A stretch of DNA of 64,000 nucleotides from Tolypeutes matacus. Taxonomy: Eukaryota > Chordata > Mammalia > Cingulata > Chlamyphoridae. Positions within the stretch are counted from its first letter, which is position 1; every line of letters starts with the position of its first letter. The notes under the pieces are model-generated. The model had not been told where the DNA came from and ran no database searches. It saw nothing but the letters and a program-made list of their open reading frames with translations. Below are positions 52,010-62,421 of this stretch, in pieces. The stretch is taken from the NCBI GenBank assembly GCA_026826555.1, contig JAKSZT010054335.1, positions 6,640,108 through 6,704,107 on the forward strand. The letters run 5' to 3'. The position numbers were made by a program, and so were the translations under genes.

Positions 52010-52400
52010 TACCTCGTGGAGCAGAGTCATCTGAGTCCCTGCACGGTAAAGTTAACGAGCCTTCGCACTGGCGCTTCTTTGCCACATTTGTTCCACATTT
52101 CTATTTGGATGATCCTCCAGCTCACAATTAAAACAGAGCTCTTAATTTCACTCCCTTCCTCCCTTAATTTAATCCTTCTCTCTATGCTCCTTTTCTGTAA
52201 ATGTCATCTAGGCTGAGCCAATTTAATATCAGGATGCTGAGATTTAGTTTTAAATATCTTTTTTAAAATCTTACCTCCCCATTCAATCCATCACCCCAAT
52301 CCCATTGGTTCTATTTTCAAAATGCATCATGAATCCATCTACTTCGTCTTCATGCTGTTTGGGAACCTCAGTGGAGACAACTGAGCTAATCACACACATC
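52010..52400 (+). repeat. L2 LINE, downstream part
   Basis: CATTTCTATTTGGATGATCCTCCAGCTCACAATTAAAACAGAGCTC, then ATTCAATCCATCACCCCAATCCCATTGGTTCTA follow L2 order (atccaatcagtcaccaagtcctgtcgattcta). Confidence 0.75.
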
Positions 52401-52439
52401 TTTTATTGTTACCAGTTTAGGCAGGGCCCCTGTCTTGTT

Positions 52440-52710
52440 TTATTTATTTTGGTTCATTTTATTTTTAACTTTTAATTTCAATTTAGTCAATTTCATGGAT
52501 GTAAAGTAGTATCTCATAATGATTTTAATTGGTAATTGAATTCATTGTGTCAGTGTGAGTGGCAGTTTTTATGCTTGTCAGCCATCCTTCCTCCACTTAT
52601 TTGAATTGCCTGCTCATGCTCTTTGCACACTTTTTTCCTGCTGGGTTTCCTATCTTGTTCTTGTTGATTTTCAGGGAAGAGTTCCTTTTATCACGGAATT
52701 ATCGCCATCA
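52440..52710 (-). mobile_element. Fossil LINE-1 fragment
   Basis: GTAAAGTAGTATCTCATAATGATTTTAATTGG, CCTGCTCATGCTCTTTGCACAC and TCTTGTTGATTTTCAGGGAAGAGTTCC are reversed L1 ORF2 words. Confidence 0.7.
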
Positions 52711-52879
52711 GGCACCGTCCTACTTTCCATTTATTTTTATGAGCGAGGGAGTCACAGTAGGGCACACAGGTGGGTGGACTGAGCCGCCACGCTGCACGTG
52801 GTCCTGTGTGCATCCGGGGGTCTGCACCTCTCTCGCAAGGCCAGGCCTGGGCGGCATGGGCCACCTCTGCACACACGCC

Positions 52880-53240
52880 AACCTTCAACAGCTCATTAAC
52901 AATAATTATGCTCTGAAGAAGTTGTCATTCAATGGTGCTTTAAAACTGTCAGCACTCTATTTTTGTGTGCAGCTATTAAATTGATTGGCCCATTAAAAAT
53001 CAGCGATTAAAAATGAGTTCATTGTTAAAAAGGAAAAATAACGATAATGATACTGACAGGCAACTGAAACAATGGGCCATCCCGCTTAGAATCAAAACCC
53101 CCAGGGCATCAGCATGTGGATGTGAAACGTGCAAATGGATTTTCCTGCTCTTAGGGCCAGCATTGGTGATTTACTTCAAACAAAACAATGTCATTAATCA
53201 CGCTACAGAAATGTTAGTTTGAATTTCATTCATTTTAGAG
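52880..53240. promoter_or_regulatory. Candidate conserved noncoding element (strongest by eye)
   Basis: Repeat-free and AT-rich with dense, varied cores: CTCATTAACAATAATTATG (52893), CTATTAAATTGATTGGCCCATTAAAAATCAG (52973), AACAATGGGCC (SOX-like, 53067) and GTCATTAATCACGC (53190). The preceding and following DNA (L1, SINE) is ordinary. The texture is that of a developmental enhancer. Small frames (53013-53222) have no recognised product. Confidence 0.4.
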
Positions 53241-53322
53241 TTTTGCTTGTATTTAATTTGCAAATTAGTTTTTATAGTTTACTTTTCGATTTTGTAACCA
53301 TGAGAATTTCATATCATAGCTT

Positions 53323-53396
53323 ATTTTTAGGAAGTACCGGGGACCTCATACGTGCAAGGCAGGCACTCAACTGCACCCAACGCCCGGTCCCCCACA
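53323..53396 (-). mobile_element. Short DAS-type SINE, degraded
   Basis: TTTTTAGGAAGTACCGGGGACCTCATACGTGCAAGGCAGGCACTCAACTGCACCC is a reversed tRNA-like arm with poly-T at its left. It has diverged from the other copies. Confidence 0.75.
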
Positions 53397-53664
53397 GCTG
53401 TTTTTAAGTTTGTACATATTTAAATAACATAATAATAGAAACATTTCAACCAATACTGTAATGAGTTTTTCCACTCAGCCTTGGGACATAGTGCCTTCGC
53501 ATACTGAGAGGTTCATTTGGCAGAGGTTAGGGTGAATGGTGGCTGCCACAATGAATTCTAAAATATCAGGCACAACAGATCATCCAACTGTGAATCTGAA
53601 GTCCAGCTCGGAGGCAAGGCGAGCACGTGCACAGTTTGTGGTGGATATGATGGGCTGGCTCTCA

Positions 53665-54010
53665 ACTGCCGCTCCATCCGCATTCTAGTGTGTTCCCCTC
53701 TTACGGAGGCTGGAAAGCCGAGAGCTGCCTTCCCAGGCTCCCTTGCAAGGTGACTTCCGGATGGGATTTCGAGTCAGCCTACCGGGTGCACCCCAGCTCC
53801 TGCTTTCTGTTGCCAGGCACGCCTGTGGAGCCACTTGTCGTGGGCCCAGGGCCCAGCCACTGTCTTAGAGGATGCCAAGAGCAGGGTGTGTGTGGGTGGG
53901 TCGTGCTTTCGATGTGATGGACCGTGGCAGGCGTGGTGGTCTCTGACTGTGTTGCTGATGATTTGGTTCTGCGCCAAGGGCTCCGTGATTGCAGGAGAGG
54001 CAGCAGCAAC
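53665..54010. repeat. Ancient LTR-like interspersed repeat
   Basis: GGAGGCTGGAAAGCCGAGAGCTGCC, CCAGGCTCCCTTGCAAGGTGACTTCCGGATGGGATTT, GCCAGGCACGCC and GTGCTTTCGATGTGATGG follow a common mammalian relic related to 17240-17545. Confidence 0.45.
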
Positions 54011-54274
54011 TACGCTGGCCCAGGCCCTTGTGTGGCCTTGGACTCATTTCAGAAAGCTCAAGCTCTTTGTTGAGTGCTTTTGGTGAGCCCGTAAGCCGTG
54101 AGTGCCGGAGTCATTCGTGCCTGCTTAGCCCAGCTAGGATGGGTTTCTGGCTGCCAAACCGACTCCCGCACACGGTGGCCACCTCCTGTGCAAGGGCTCT
54201 TGCTAAGGCTGGGTGTGGTGCACTGTTGGAGACAGGACTGTGTGGCCTGTGAGGAGCGTGCGGCCAGGGATGGG

Positions 54275-54395
54275 TGAGGGGAAGATACTACTCTGTGTAG
54301 ACGGCTGGGGAAGCCTCATGGGAAGGGTGGAATCTGAAGGGAGCTTTGATTAATGAGTTGAGACTAGAGAGAAGCCAGAAAGGAGGAAAGAGGAC
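54275..54395 (-). repeat. L2 LINE fragment
   Basis: GGGGAAGCCTCATGGGAAGGGTGGAATCTGAAGGGAGC reads as the reversed L2 stretch. Short. Confidence 0.45.
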
Positions 54396-54597
54396 CTAAG
54401 GTAGGCACTGCCGTGGGATGGGAGAGCCAAGGACCAAGGATTCTGCCGCCAAGCCCAGAACGCCCAGCCTTCAGGGAGAAAGCATCGCCTGCTGACACCT
54501 TCCCCTACCCCCAAAACCAGGCGCCAGCAAATTCCCACTGTTTAAGCCGACTCATCGAATGCTATCTGCTTTAGCAGCTGGAAATCAAAACAGGAGC
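54396..54597 (+). mobile_element. LTR 3' half, xenarthran ERVL-MaLR-like family (copy 6)
   Basis: GAGCCAAGGACCAAGGATTC, CTTCAGGGAGAAAGCATCGCC, TTCCCACTGTTTAAGCCGACTCATCG and TTTAGCAGCTGGAAATCAAAACA match the 3' half of copies 2, 4 and 5. The 5' half is missing. Confidence 0.85.
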
Positions 54598-55064
54598 TAG
54601 TTTAGTGCTTGCTCTGTCCTTTCTGGGTGACAATGCTGATGATAATTGATTTTTTCAGGTGTGTACAAACAACATTAAATTTCTGTGTTCAAAGACTGTG
54701 CCTGGTCTGGACTTAGACCTTCCATTAGTGCTTACAGATGCCACCGACGTTGAACTGACCGACCTCCTTTTTCACTGTCCTTGTAATTTTGGTTCTGTTT
54801 TTTGCTGTCAGCCTACTTCACCTCAGATTATTGTCTCCTTGTTCCTCAAGTACCTTTTCAACCTGAGCTCCTATGCATCTGGCAGTCTTGAGTGCTCGGC
54901 TGGTGGAGAGTTTTGCCCTGAGCTCAGGGAAGAGAGACATCTTCCTCATTGTTGGCCCACTCTGCCACTGTTATGTCCAGCAGAAGACACTTCTGGCACT
55001 GAGCTGTGTGTGGCTCATGGTAGCGATGCAGGCAGCTATTGACAACCTTTGAGGCATGAGGTAA
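54598..55064. other. Unexplained segment between two LTRs
   Basis: About 470 bases with a 127-codon plus-strand frame (54659-55042). The sequence is balanced in composition and does not match a repeat that I know. Its translation has several cysteines but no recognised motif. It could be part of an old retroelement, a decayed processed pseudogene or unique DNA. Confidence 0.3.
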
Positions 55065-55455
55065 TGAGGATCTGAGCTTGGCAACAAGAAGTCCAGCAGC
55101 TTCCACTTGTGTCTTTTGGGAAGCTCCTCTTGGAACCAGCCTCCATGTTGTGAAAAAGCCCAGGCCACATGGAGAGGAGACTTGAAGGTGCCCCAGTCAA
55201 CAGCCCCAGTCGAGCTCCCAGGCAACAGCTGCATCACCTGCCAGCCTGTGAGTAAACATCTTGGACGTCCGGTCGCCTTCAGGTGACTCCAGCTCCAGCC
55301 ACGATCTCACAGCAACCACCTGATAAGGCGCCAGGTGAGAGCTGCCCAGGTGGGCCCAGCGAACCCACAGAATCATGAGATCACAATAAGCTGGTGTTTC
55401 AAGCCACCAAGTTTCTGGGTAGCTTGTTTCATGGCGATAGATCTCTAAAGCAGGA
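55065..55455 (+). mobile_element. MLT1-like ERVL-MaLR LTR relic
   Basis: CATGTTGTGAAAAAGCCCAGGCCACATGGAG, then GAACCCACAGAATCATGAGATCACAATAAGCTGG and TTTCAAGCCACCAAGTTTCTGGGTAGCTTGTTTCATGGCGATAGATCTCTAA is the MLT1 3' end. Confidence 0.82.
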
Positions 55456-56699
55456 ACGAGGGTGCAGACCACAGCTAAAAGGGGGTTCTCCCAGGGGGCT
55501 CATGAGCAAGGGCATGTGCACCTGCCGGCTGTATGCAGAAGAGTTCCGAAGACTTCTCTGCGCGGGCGAGGGGTAGAGGGACCGTACCTCGGGCTCCGCG
55601 TTGCCCCTGAAGGAGGAACTGGGGGGTGAGCAGGATTTCTCTCTGCTGGCTCTCCCTGCAAGATGTTTCTACGTTGCTCCTTCCACAGCTCAGCTAATTA
55701 GCTGGCATGTCTGATTAGCTGCTTGCCTTCTAAAAATGCTTTTGTGGAAGTAACACCTCCTTGTTCAAGAGCTCTCAGCTTTCTGTGAGATGCGAGCTCT
55801 CACAGCAAGCCCAGGCCCAAACCCCAATGATGTGGAGACAAACATCCCCCAAAACAGGCTGTGCTCGATGTGCTGGGACATTGCTCCAGATAAGCCATCT
55901 GCTCAAGCTGCCAGCTCTTTGCCGGCGTCCTGGGTTGATTCAAAATGAGCTAAATTTTGAGTCGCATTTGAAACGTGGTCAAAGGTCTGGTTAGAAAGCA
56001 CAGGCACAGGGGGTGAAGCAAGTGGGTATTAAAGGGACTCCAGGTGAAGTTTTGGGGACCAGAGAAGGCGAATGTAATCCTTTGCTGATGTGTGCCTTAC
56101 TTGACTCGGACTGCTCTCCTGTGTGTGGAAAACCAAAGCAAAAACAATAGCAGAAGGAGCCATTTGCAGCACACGGGGCCCCCCTTCACTCTCAAACCCG
56201 TTCGTGGCAGGGCAGACGCCAGATGGTTGGATGTGAAGAGAGGAGGGATGGAGGCTGGTTCCTTCTCTGCCCCGTCCAAAGTCCCGCCCCAGCATCTCAC
56301 ACACTCCTACTTGGTAGAGGCGGCACGGGCTCATGCCCTGCTCACTCCTTCTCCTCTGGCTTCCATCCCACATGTGATGGCCGAGGGGATGTGTGGATCA
56401 GAAAGAGGCTCCGGCCCAACCTCAGGCTTTCTATCAAGGTGTAGCTCCTGGACTAACCTTGTCTCCAACCTGGGGTGTGAGGGTTGTGAGGCCGTGCCCT
56501 AGGGAGGTCTTGAGCCTTCCTTCATACACAGCTTGATGAGATTAGGTCTAAACAAGTTTTCAGGGGTTGTCGGTAATGGGGCATCATACTTTGCAATTCC
56601 AGAGACACCAATGCCTGGAGTTGGGCAGTGCACAACCTACGCAGCTGTACTAGTGGCCCTGATGGAAAAGGAGTCAGCATGGAATTCCGTAAACAGCAC
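55456..56699. other. Intergenic DNA with a possible AT/homeobox spot
   Basis: CAGCTAATTAGCTGGCATGTCTGATTAGCTGC at 55690-55721 contains a palindrome-like AGCTAATTAGCT and may be part of a regulatory element. Otherwise nothing was recognised. Frames at 55761-56502 (up to 136 codons) are not convincing. Confidence 0.35.
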
Positions 56700-57205
56700 C
56701 GAGCAGGATTCTAGACAACTGTTTCTAACTCTTCTTTAAGCCCTGACCACGCCCCTCCCCTGCTCAGCAGCCTCGTAGTGGCAGTCCTTAAATTGCCTGT
56801 GACCTGGCTTACATGACCTGGCTCCTTACTACCTCTCTGTCTTCATCTCCAAAGTCCCCCTTCACTCCCTCTCCTCCAGCCACACTGGCCATCTTGCTGC
56901 TTTTCAGATATACCCTGTGTTCTCCTTCTTCAGGACCTTTTTTCTTCTGCCTGGAATGTTCTTCCCCCAGGTAGCTGCGTTGTGCACTTTATTCAAACCT
57001 GTGCTCAAACACCACGTTCCCAGCAAGGCCTTCCCGCGCGGCACTGTCCCAAATGCCTCCCTGGGGACTCTCCGGCCCCACTCCTGCTCGGTTTTGTTTC
57101 GTACCACCCGTCACTACCAGGGGGAAATTTACTTCCTCTCTGTTTCTGGAGGGCTTTGCCTTCTCACTGCTCTATCTTTAATCACACCCAGAGAATGAAC
57201 AAATG
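56700..57205 (+). repeat. L2 LINE fragment
   Basis: CCTCGTAGTGGCAGTCC, GACCTGGCTCCTTACTACCTCTCTGTCTTCATCTCC, CCACACTGGCCATCTTGCTGC, TTCTTCTGCCTGGAATGTTCTTCCCCC, TTATTCAAACCTGTGCTCAAACACC and a final GAACAAATGAGTG trace about 500 bases of L2 in order. Confidence 0.92.
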
Positions 57206-57789
57206 AGTGACAGCGCCTCACAGCCGCCCACTATGCGCGTGTGTCCTCGGAAGGTCACTGCGTTCCTCTGAGGAGCCCCCCTGCCGCGAGGAGGTGACAG
57301 AGCCCCTGGGCTCTGCTCTCCTGGCCGGGCATTTGGCTTCCCTCCTCTTTTGGGGAAGGATGATGGGAAGATACTGGGCCCTGTGAGGGCTGTGTGGAGG
57401 AGTCCAGAGGTGAAGGAAGGAAACAGCAAAAGTAAAGAGATGGAGAGTGAGGGAAGGTGCAGAAAATGTCGGCCCGGTGTGGCTTCCAGCCTGGAGGGCG
57501 CAGGAAGGCCCTCTAGCTTGGCTGGGATAGAAGCAGCCGGAGAAAGCTCACCAGTGGGGAACACGTCTTGGGCATGAAAGGAAGCTTACAGGCCCCAGAG
57601 TTTGCCCAAGGTGGTGATCGTCGCTTCAGCTTTGACTGTCATTGACATGTCATCGATGGATAAAGGCCGTTCTTTTCCAAGCTTCTGCCTGTTATTGGAA
57701 GGAGAAAGCCTTGGCCTGACGCTGGTATGCTTCACTGCTTCTCTGAGGCAAATGACTGGAAGGAGGAGCGGCCCCTCGTTGTAGGTGGG
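57206..57789. other. Intergenic DNA, nothing recognised
   Basis: GC-rich at first, then mixed. A 128-codon minus frame (57178-57564) runs into the L2 and is not credible. Confidence 0.4.
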
Positions 57790-57950
57790 GAGTTCTCCAG
57801 TCACCCTTACCCCCTTTTGTCTCACCGCTGCCCTCCCCACTCATTTTCTGGTGACACAAAAGCTAAGAGGTTAAAGGTTTGCTCCAGTCACATAGCGTGT
57901 CCAGGATCAGAGCTCAGGCGTGTTTTCTCAGCCCTTAGGGGATGATTCTT
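57790..57950 (+). repeat. MIR SINE fragment
   Basis: CATTTTCTGGTGACACAAAAGCTAAGAGGTTAAAGGTTTGCTCCAGTCACATAGCGTG, CAGGATCAGAGCTCAGGC follow MIR order. Confidence 0.7.
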
Positions 57951-58639
57951 GACCATCTGTAGGTGTAAGCACCACTGGGGCAGCTTCTTCAAAACGCATA
58001 AACGCCTGGAGAGCATCTAAGCGATTCACAGACGGCAGTAGGTGACCTGGTCTGACGGTCATTTAGCAGCTCTTAGAAAAGTGCTCTGAAGAATTTGTTC
58101 AATATTTACTTAACAGACGCAGGGAAAGATTTAGTTCCTGAGAATAAAAACTTTATATAAAGAAAGATGCACTTTCTCATTCCTACTGGATCAATAGTTT
58201 GAAGAACTTGAGGAAAATATTTTCCACTTCTCTTTGGCTCTTCTTTTTAAAGAAATTAATTTAGGTTTCTAATAAATTAAATTCTGCCCATGGATGACAA
58301 AATATCAAATAGGACTATAAGGCTTAAAATATAAAATAGGAATTCCCTCCATGACCCCTCTCACCTATTCCCAAATACTCAAAAGCTACCATTTTCAATT
58401 CTTAGCTATTTTTTTTCCCTTAAATAATATGCAATATCCTGCTATTTCTTGATATGTCAATTTGTATGCTATTTATTAACTCTTTTTATGAGAGATGAGG
58501 ATTTAACATTCTATCACCACCTACACTGTCCCTTCCCACCAAATCAATATAGTCATATCACAACTTTTACACTATTTACACTATGAAAATATTGCCCACC
58601 GCGAATCAACTAGGGTTGTATGATTACGTTTCTGTTCTT
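57951..58639. other. AT-rich intergenic DNA, nothing recognised
   Basis: No long frame, no repeat that I can name and no motif cluster. Confidence 0.4.
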
Positions 58640-59895
58640 GAAAAAATGCTTCTATTTTTTCCTTTGCTTAGTTATGTATCCCCCTTTTACTCACCCTCGA
58701 GACTTCCATTTTGTTGCCTGCTTCTTTCTGACCCATCTGTTCCTCTTTCTTTCTAGGCCGGTGCAGAGCCATTACCCTGGACCTTTCTGTATTGGCTTCT
58801 CTGAGTTACCTCCTGCTGCTTTTCTTTCTGGGCTTATGTTTTTCTTTTGCTAAAACACACCCTCCAGTAGCTTCCTAAGAAAGAATGCATGTGAACATGT
58901 TTTTTAATCTATCTTCATACCTGATTGACTGTTTGGATGGATATAAAATAATTTCACCTCAGAATTGAGGTGTAATTCCATTGCTTTCTAGCATTCAGGA
59001 TTGCTTTAGAAATGTCTGGTACCATTTATTGCATTATTTGTATGTGGCCTTTCTTTTCTTTTTCTTTTTTTTTTTTTTTTTACCTCTGCCTCTCTGGAAT
59101 TTTTTAGAATCTCTTTATGCCTGCTGTCTTGACATTTCATGATGAAGTACATTGGTCTGAGTCTTTTTCATTCATTCTTTGAGGCCCACAGTGGAATCTT
59201 TCAATATGGAGGTATGGGCCTTCCAATTCTTAGAAATTTTCTTGAATGGATTCTTTGCTAATTTCTTCCCTTTTCTTCTTTCTTCTGCATCTCTTATTTG
59301 TCACATGATGGTTGTCTTAGCTCAGAATTTTACACATGGTAGGTCGTCTTCTGTTAGGAAGTCAACAAACCAATTTAGTGGACTGTAACCAGCATTTTAA
59401 AAAATGGAATAGACTAGACTGGAATAAAACGGGTTCAGCCTGCATAAGGTGTAGCGAGTACAGGAACTGTTACGGGCATGTGCGTGTACTGGGCTGCAAT
59501 CTGAGATGCGTCTCTTCCCAGGAGCTGTGGTCAGAACAGTCCACAGCCCACCGTAGACCGCTTCATCCTAGCCTTCCTCTTCCGTCAGCTAGTTCTTTGC
59601 CTTCTCATTTTACTTTCTTCCACTCCTTCTATGGAATTTTAAATTTTGGCTGCCAGATTTTTAATTCCTAGGAGCTCCTACTGGCTGTTTGTAACTTTTC
59701 CACAGTGTAACATTATTTTGTAGATACAATATCTTCCCTCAAGTGTTTGAGGACATTAACTGCAGCTTACAAGACTTTTTCTTTACTTCTTGCATTTTCT
59801 CTGCTTCGTCTTCTTGGTTCCTTTTTGTCTGTTTTGGCCTTTTTCTTTCATGTTGGAAGCTTGCTTCGAACGTCTTTGGATCTTGGCTAAGCTGA
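58640..59895. repeat. Long ancient interspersed repeat, interrupted
   Basis: CCTAAGAAAGAATGCATGTG, CCTGATTGACTGTTTGGATGG, CAGAATTGAGGTGTAATTCCATTGC, TCTTGACATTTCATGATGAAG, TAGAAATTTTCTTGAATGG, then after an interruption at about 59312-59577 CCAGATTTTTAATTCCTAGGAGC and ATACAATATCTTCCCTCAAGTG occur in the order of a common mammalian repeat whose name I cannot fix. A 19-base poly-T is at 59065-59080. Confidence 0.6.
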
Positions 59896-59914
59896 GCAGA
59901 AGTCGTGTGACTGC

Positions 59915-59998
59915 GTGAGAGAGAGTGTGTCTGAGCAATGGCTGCAGGATGGTTCCACCTGCTGAGATGGGGAAGACTGAGGGATCAGCCAGTTTTTG
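59915..59998 (-). repeat. L2 LINE fragment
   Basis: GTCTGAGCAATGGCTGCAGGATGGTTCCACCTGCTGAGATGGGGAAGACTGAGGGA is the reversed L2 piece (cctgagcaactggaaggatgg...actgagatggggaagac). Confidence 0.65.
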
Positions 59999-60032
59999 TG
60001 GAATAAGAAATCAATCACTCTTTTTGGAAATT

Positions 60033-60335
60033 CTAGAGCTGTCCTATAGAAATAAAATGCAAGCCATGTATGTAATTTTAAATTCTCTAGGAGTCACCTT
60101 TAAAATGGTAAAAGGAAACAGGAAAAAATTAATATTAAGAATATATTTTATTTAACCCAATATGTCCAAAATATAATTTCAACAATCAACAGAAAATTAT
60201 TAGAAATATTTTAATTCTTTATTTTCATACGAAGTCTTCAAACACTGGTGTGTATTTTACACCTGTGGTCTCAGTCATATTCCACGAGCTCAGGAGCCAC
60301 GTGTGGTGGGCAGCTACCATCCTGGATAATGCGTC
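60033..60335. mobile_element. hAT-type DNA transposon relic
   Basis: It begins AGAGCTGTCCTATAGAAATAAAATGCAAGCC, contains TATATTTTATTTAACCCAATATGTCC and CTGGTGTGTATTTTACACC, and ends CCACGTGTGGTGGGCAGCTACCATCCTGGATAATGC. The ends are approximate inverted repeats (CTGTCC..AATA and its reverse). Confidence 0.72.
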
Positions 60336-60574
60336 TGGAGCTTCTTAGTGCTGGGCACAGCCGGGATTCTGCGATTCACGGGCAGGGCTCAACCGAGGAG
60401 AAAACATGCAACTGGCTTTTAGATTGAGGGTCCTTTCTCCTACGTGTGACATGACGGTGGAATAAGCGTCTCCACATCTCTCTACTGGTTTACTTTTTGA
60501 CCAAAGAGCAGGATGGTCAGACTCAAGAGAGGGCAAGGAGAAGAGGCGCCAGCCGAGAACAACGGTGGAAGGCT

Positions 60575-60705
60575 AGAGGACTGACATTCAGGGAGTACGT
60601 CCCGCGTGCCGGGCAGTGCACACGCAGTCTCAGTTCAAGGCGCCGGGTTGTATCACCCCAGGTTACCCGGAGACATTGAGTAACATGCCCAGGGACACCC
60701 GATGG
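60575..60705 (+). repeat. MIR SINE fragment
   Basis: GACATTCAGGGAGTACGTCCCGCGTGCCGGGCAGTGCAC, GTTACCCGGAGACATTGAGTAACATGCCCAGGGACACCC follows MIR order. Confidence 0.65.
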
Positions 60706-60795
60706 CGTGCAAACTCCATGAGAACAGGCGGCAGGTTGTTTTTTCTCATTGTTGGAACCCCAGTGCCTCGCACAGTGTCTGGTCTGTGCTGCCCC
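60706..60795 (+). repeat. L2 LINE 3' end fragment
   Basis: GTGCAAACTCCATGAGAACAGGCGG, TTGTTGGAACCCCAGTGCCTCGCACAGTGTCTGG is the L2 3' end (taagctccatgagggcaggg...cccagtgcctagaacagtgcctgg). Confidence 0.7.
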
Positions 60796-61082
60796 TCAAA
60801 ATCCAGATGAAATGCCTGAGTCGGGAAACCGGAATTCAGACCCAGTGCTCTAGACCCCAGAGCCAGGTCCATCCGCATGCTTTGCTGTCTCTGCTGAGGT
60901 GGACAGCTAGCTGGTTTTGGAGTTACTGGCTCCTTCCCCACCTGGCCCTGGCTTCTTTGCTGAGGTCAAGAACTCCTGGGAGTTGTATGTTAGCTGAGAA
61001 GAGATCAGCCATCTCCAAACAGGTGCAACCGTGAGAAAACCCCTGGGAAGACAGAGACAAAGTGGGGAAGTCTTAAAAACAC
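60796..61082. other. Intergenic DNA, nothing recognised
   Basis: Mixed composition, with frames up to 110 codons that extend into flanking relics. Nothing was recognised. Confidence 0.4.
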
Positions 61083-61305
61083 AGGCTCTGGAGCCAGACT
61101 GCCTCGGTGGCCGCTCCAGTTCTGTCCCTTCCTAGCTGCATGGCCTTAGGCAAGTTTCTTAACCTCTCTGTGTCTGTTTCTGCATCTGCAGAATGAAGGG
61201 AAAACAATAGTGTTGACCTCCTGGGGTTTTCACAAAGATTAAATGAGAAAATTCATGCAAGCACTTGGAGCAAGGCCAGGCAGACAATAACTGCCTCAGA
61301 AATGG
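61083..61305 (-). repeat. MIR SINE, nearly full length
   Basis: GGCTCTGGAGCCAGACTGCC, CCTAGCTGCATGGCCTTAGGCAAGTTTCTTAACCTCTCTGTG, CTGCATCTGCAGAATG, CACAAAGATTAAATGAGAAAATTCATGCAAGCACTTGGAGCAAGGCCAGGC is the reversed MIR almost end to end. Confidence 0.93.
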
Positions 61306-61929
61306 CAGTGGGCATATCCGTGCTCAGTGGTTCCCCGGTCTGTCCTGTGCCCCTTCCTTTTGTGTCCAGTTTCCTCATTCTGGGCAAGTGCCCAAGAAGC
61401 AAACATTCGGAATTTGGGGTCAGAGGGTTGGAGCCACATAGCAGTTGTGTAGTAGCAGACCTGTCACGTGACTTCCCCTAACTTCCATTTCCTCACCAGA
61501 GAAACAGACACAAATTACGCCCCCTTACCTGTCAGTAAGTTCAGGGTCTCAGGGGATATGCCAGTGTGGGACACAATTCACAACACGCGGCCTACACACT
61601 CTGGGGGGCTCTGCCGACACCTCCAGCCCTTACCACTCCAGGGATTTTGGCCTGACTATATGCTGCCAGCACCCACATTTCTTTTCCAGAAGCTTCCTCT
61701 GGCCACTGAAGTCCATGTGACCTCCTACGTGAAAGCTGCCTTCTGCCCCCTTCTCCTCCAGTCGCCCCTTGTTCTCACCCAAAGTCTGCTGGGAAGCCTG
61801 AAGCTGATCCGAGGCCTGGGTTCTGCGTGGGCTCCCCGTTTCCTCAGAGGGGTTTAACCCCAGTGACCCGCAGGGGAAACTTGTCAATGGGGCACCCTTT
61901 ATTGGCTGCTCTCCCTCCCCTTTACTTCT
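61306..61929. other. Intergenic DNA, partly LTR-like
   Basis: The right part (from about 61690) probably belongs to the LTR whose end is at 61930-62012, but I cannot align it. The 129-codon plus-strand frame at 61468-61857 is not convincing. Confidence 0.35.
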
Positions 61930-62012
61930 CACTCCACTTTAGGTGTTCCCTTCACTTCCAGAATAACCTACTTGCACTTGAATCATTGTCTCAGGGTCTG
62001 CTGCTTGGGGAA
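61930..62012 (+). mobile_element. Ancient LTR 3' end, same family as 11585-11675
   Basis: TTCCAGAATAACCTACTTGCACTTGAATCATTGTCTCAGGGTCTGCTGCTTGGGGAACC parallels 11605-11672 word for word in order. It abuts copy 7 of the MaLR-like family. Confidence 0.6.
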
Positions 62013-62019
62013 CCATGCA

Positions 62020-62421
62020 TGTCAGTTTTCTCACTGCTAAAATAAATACCATACAACAGGGCCGGCTTAAGCAACCGGGATTTATTGGCTCACAGTTTTG
62101 AGGTGTCAGCAAGGCGATACTTTCTCTCCGTGGCACTTTGGGGCTGGCTGCTGGCGATCCTTGGTCCTTGGCTTTTCCGTCACAAGGCAGTGCACATGGT
62201 GGTTCTCCTCCTTTCTCCTCCAGTTTCTGTTGACTTCCAGCTTCTTCCCATGGCTTTCTTTCTGGGCTTTTCTAGAAGGCCGCCAGTGTTGATTAAGACC
62301 CATTCTGATTCACTTGGACTGTACCTTAACTGAAGTAATGTTGCCAAGAGATCCCACCAGAACACGGACCAGGACCGAGAACTCGTTCAAACTGGGGTGC
62401 GCCATTTAGTCCACTACACCA
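62020..62421 (-). mobile_element. Solo LTR, xenarthran ERVL-MaLR-like family (copy 7)
   Basis: Plus-strand text starts TGTCAGTTTTCTCACTGCTAAAATAAATACC and ends GTCCACTACACCA. Inside are CTTGGTCCTTGGCTTTTCCGTC and GATTAAGACCCATTCTGATTCA. Slightly shorter than the other copies. No clean target duplication was found. Confidence 0.85.

Noticed and set aside
54598..55064. Processed pseudogene call
   Set aside because: I could not identify a parent gene or a poly-A tail, so it is left as unexplained.
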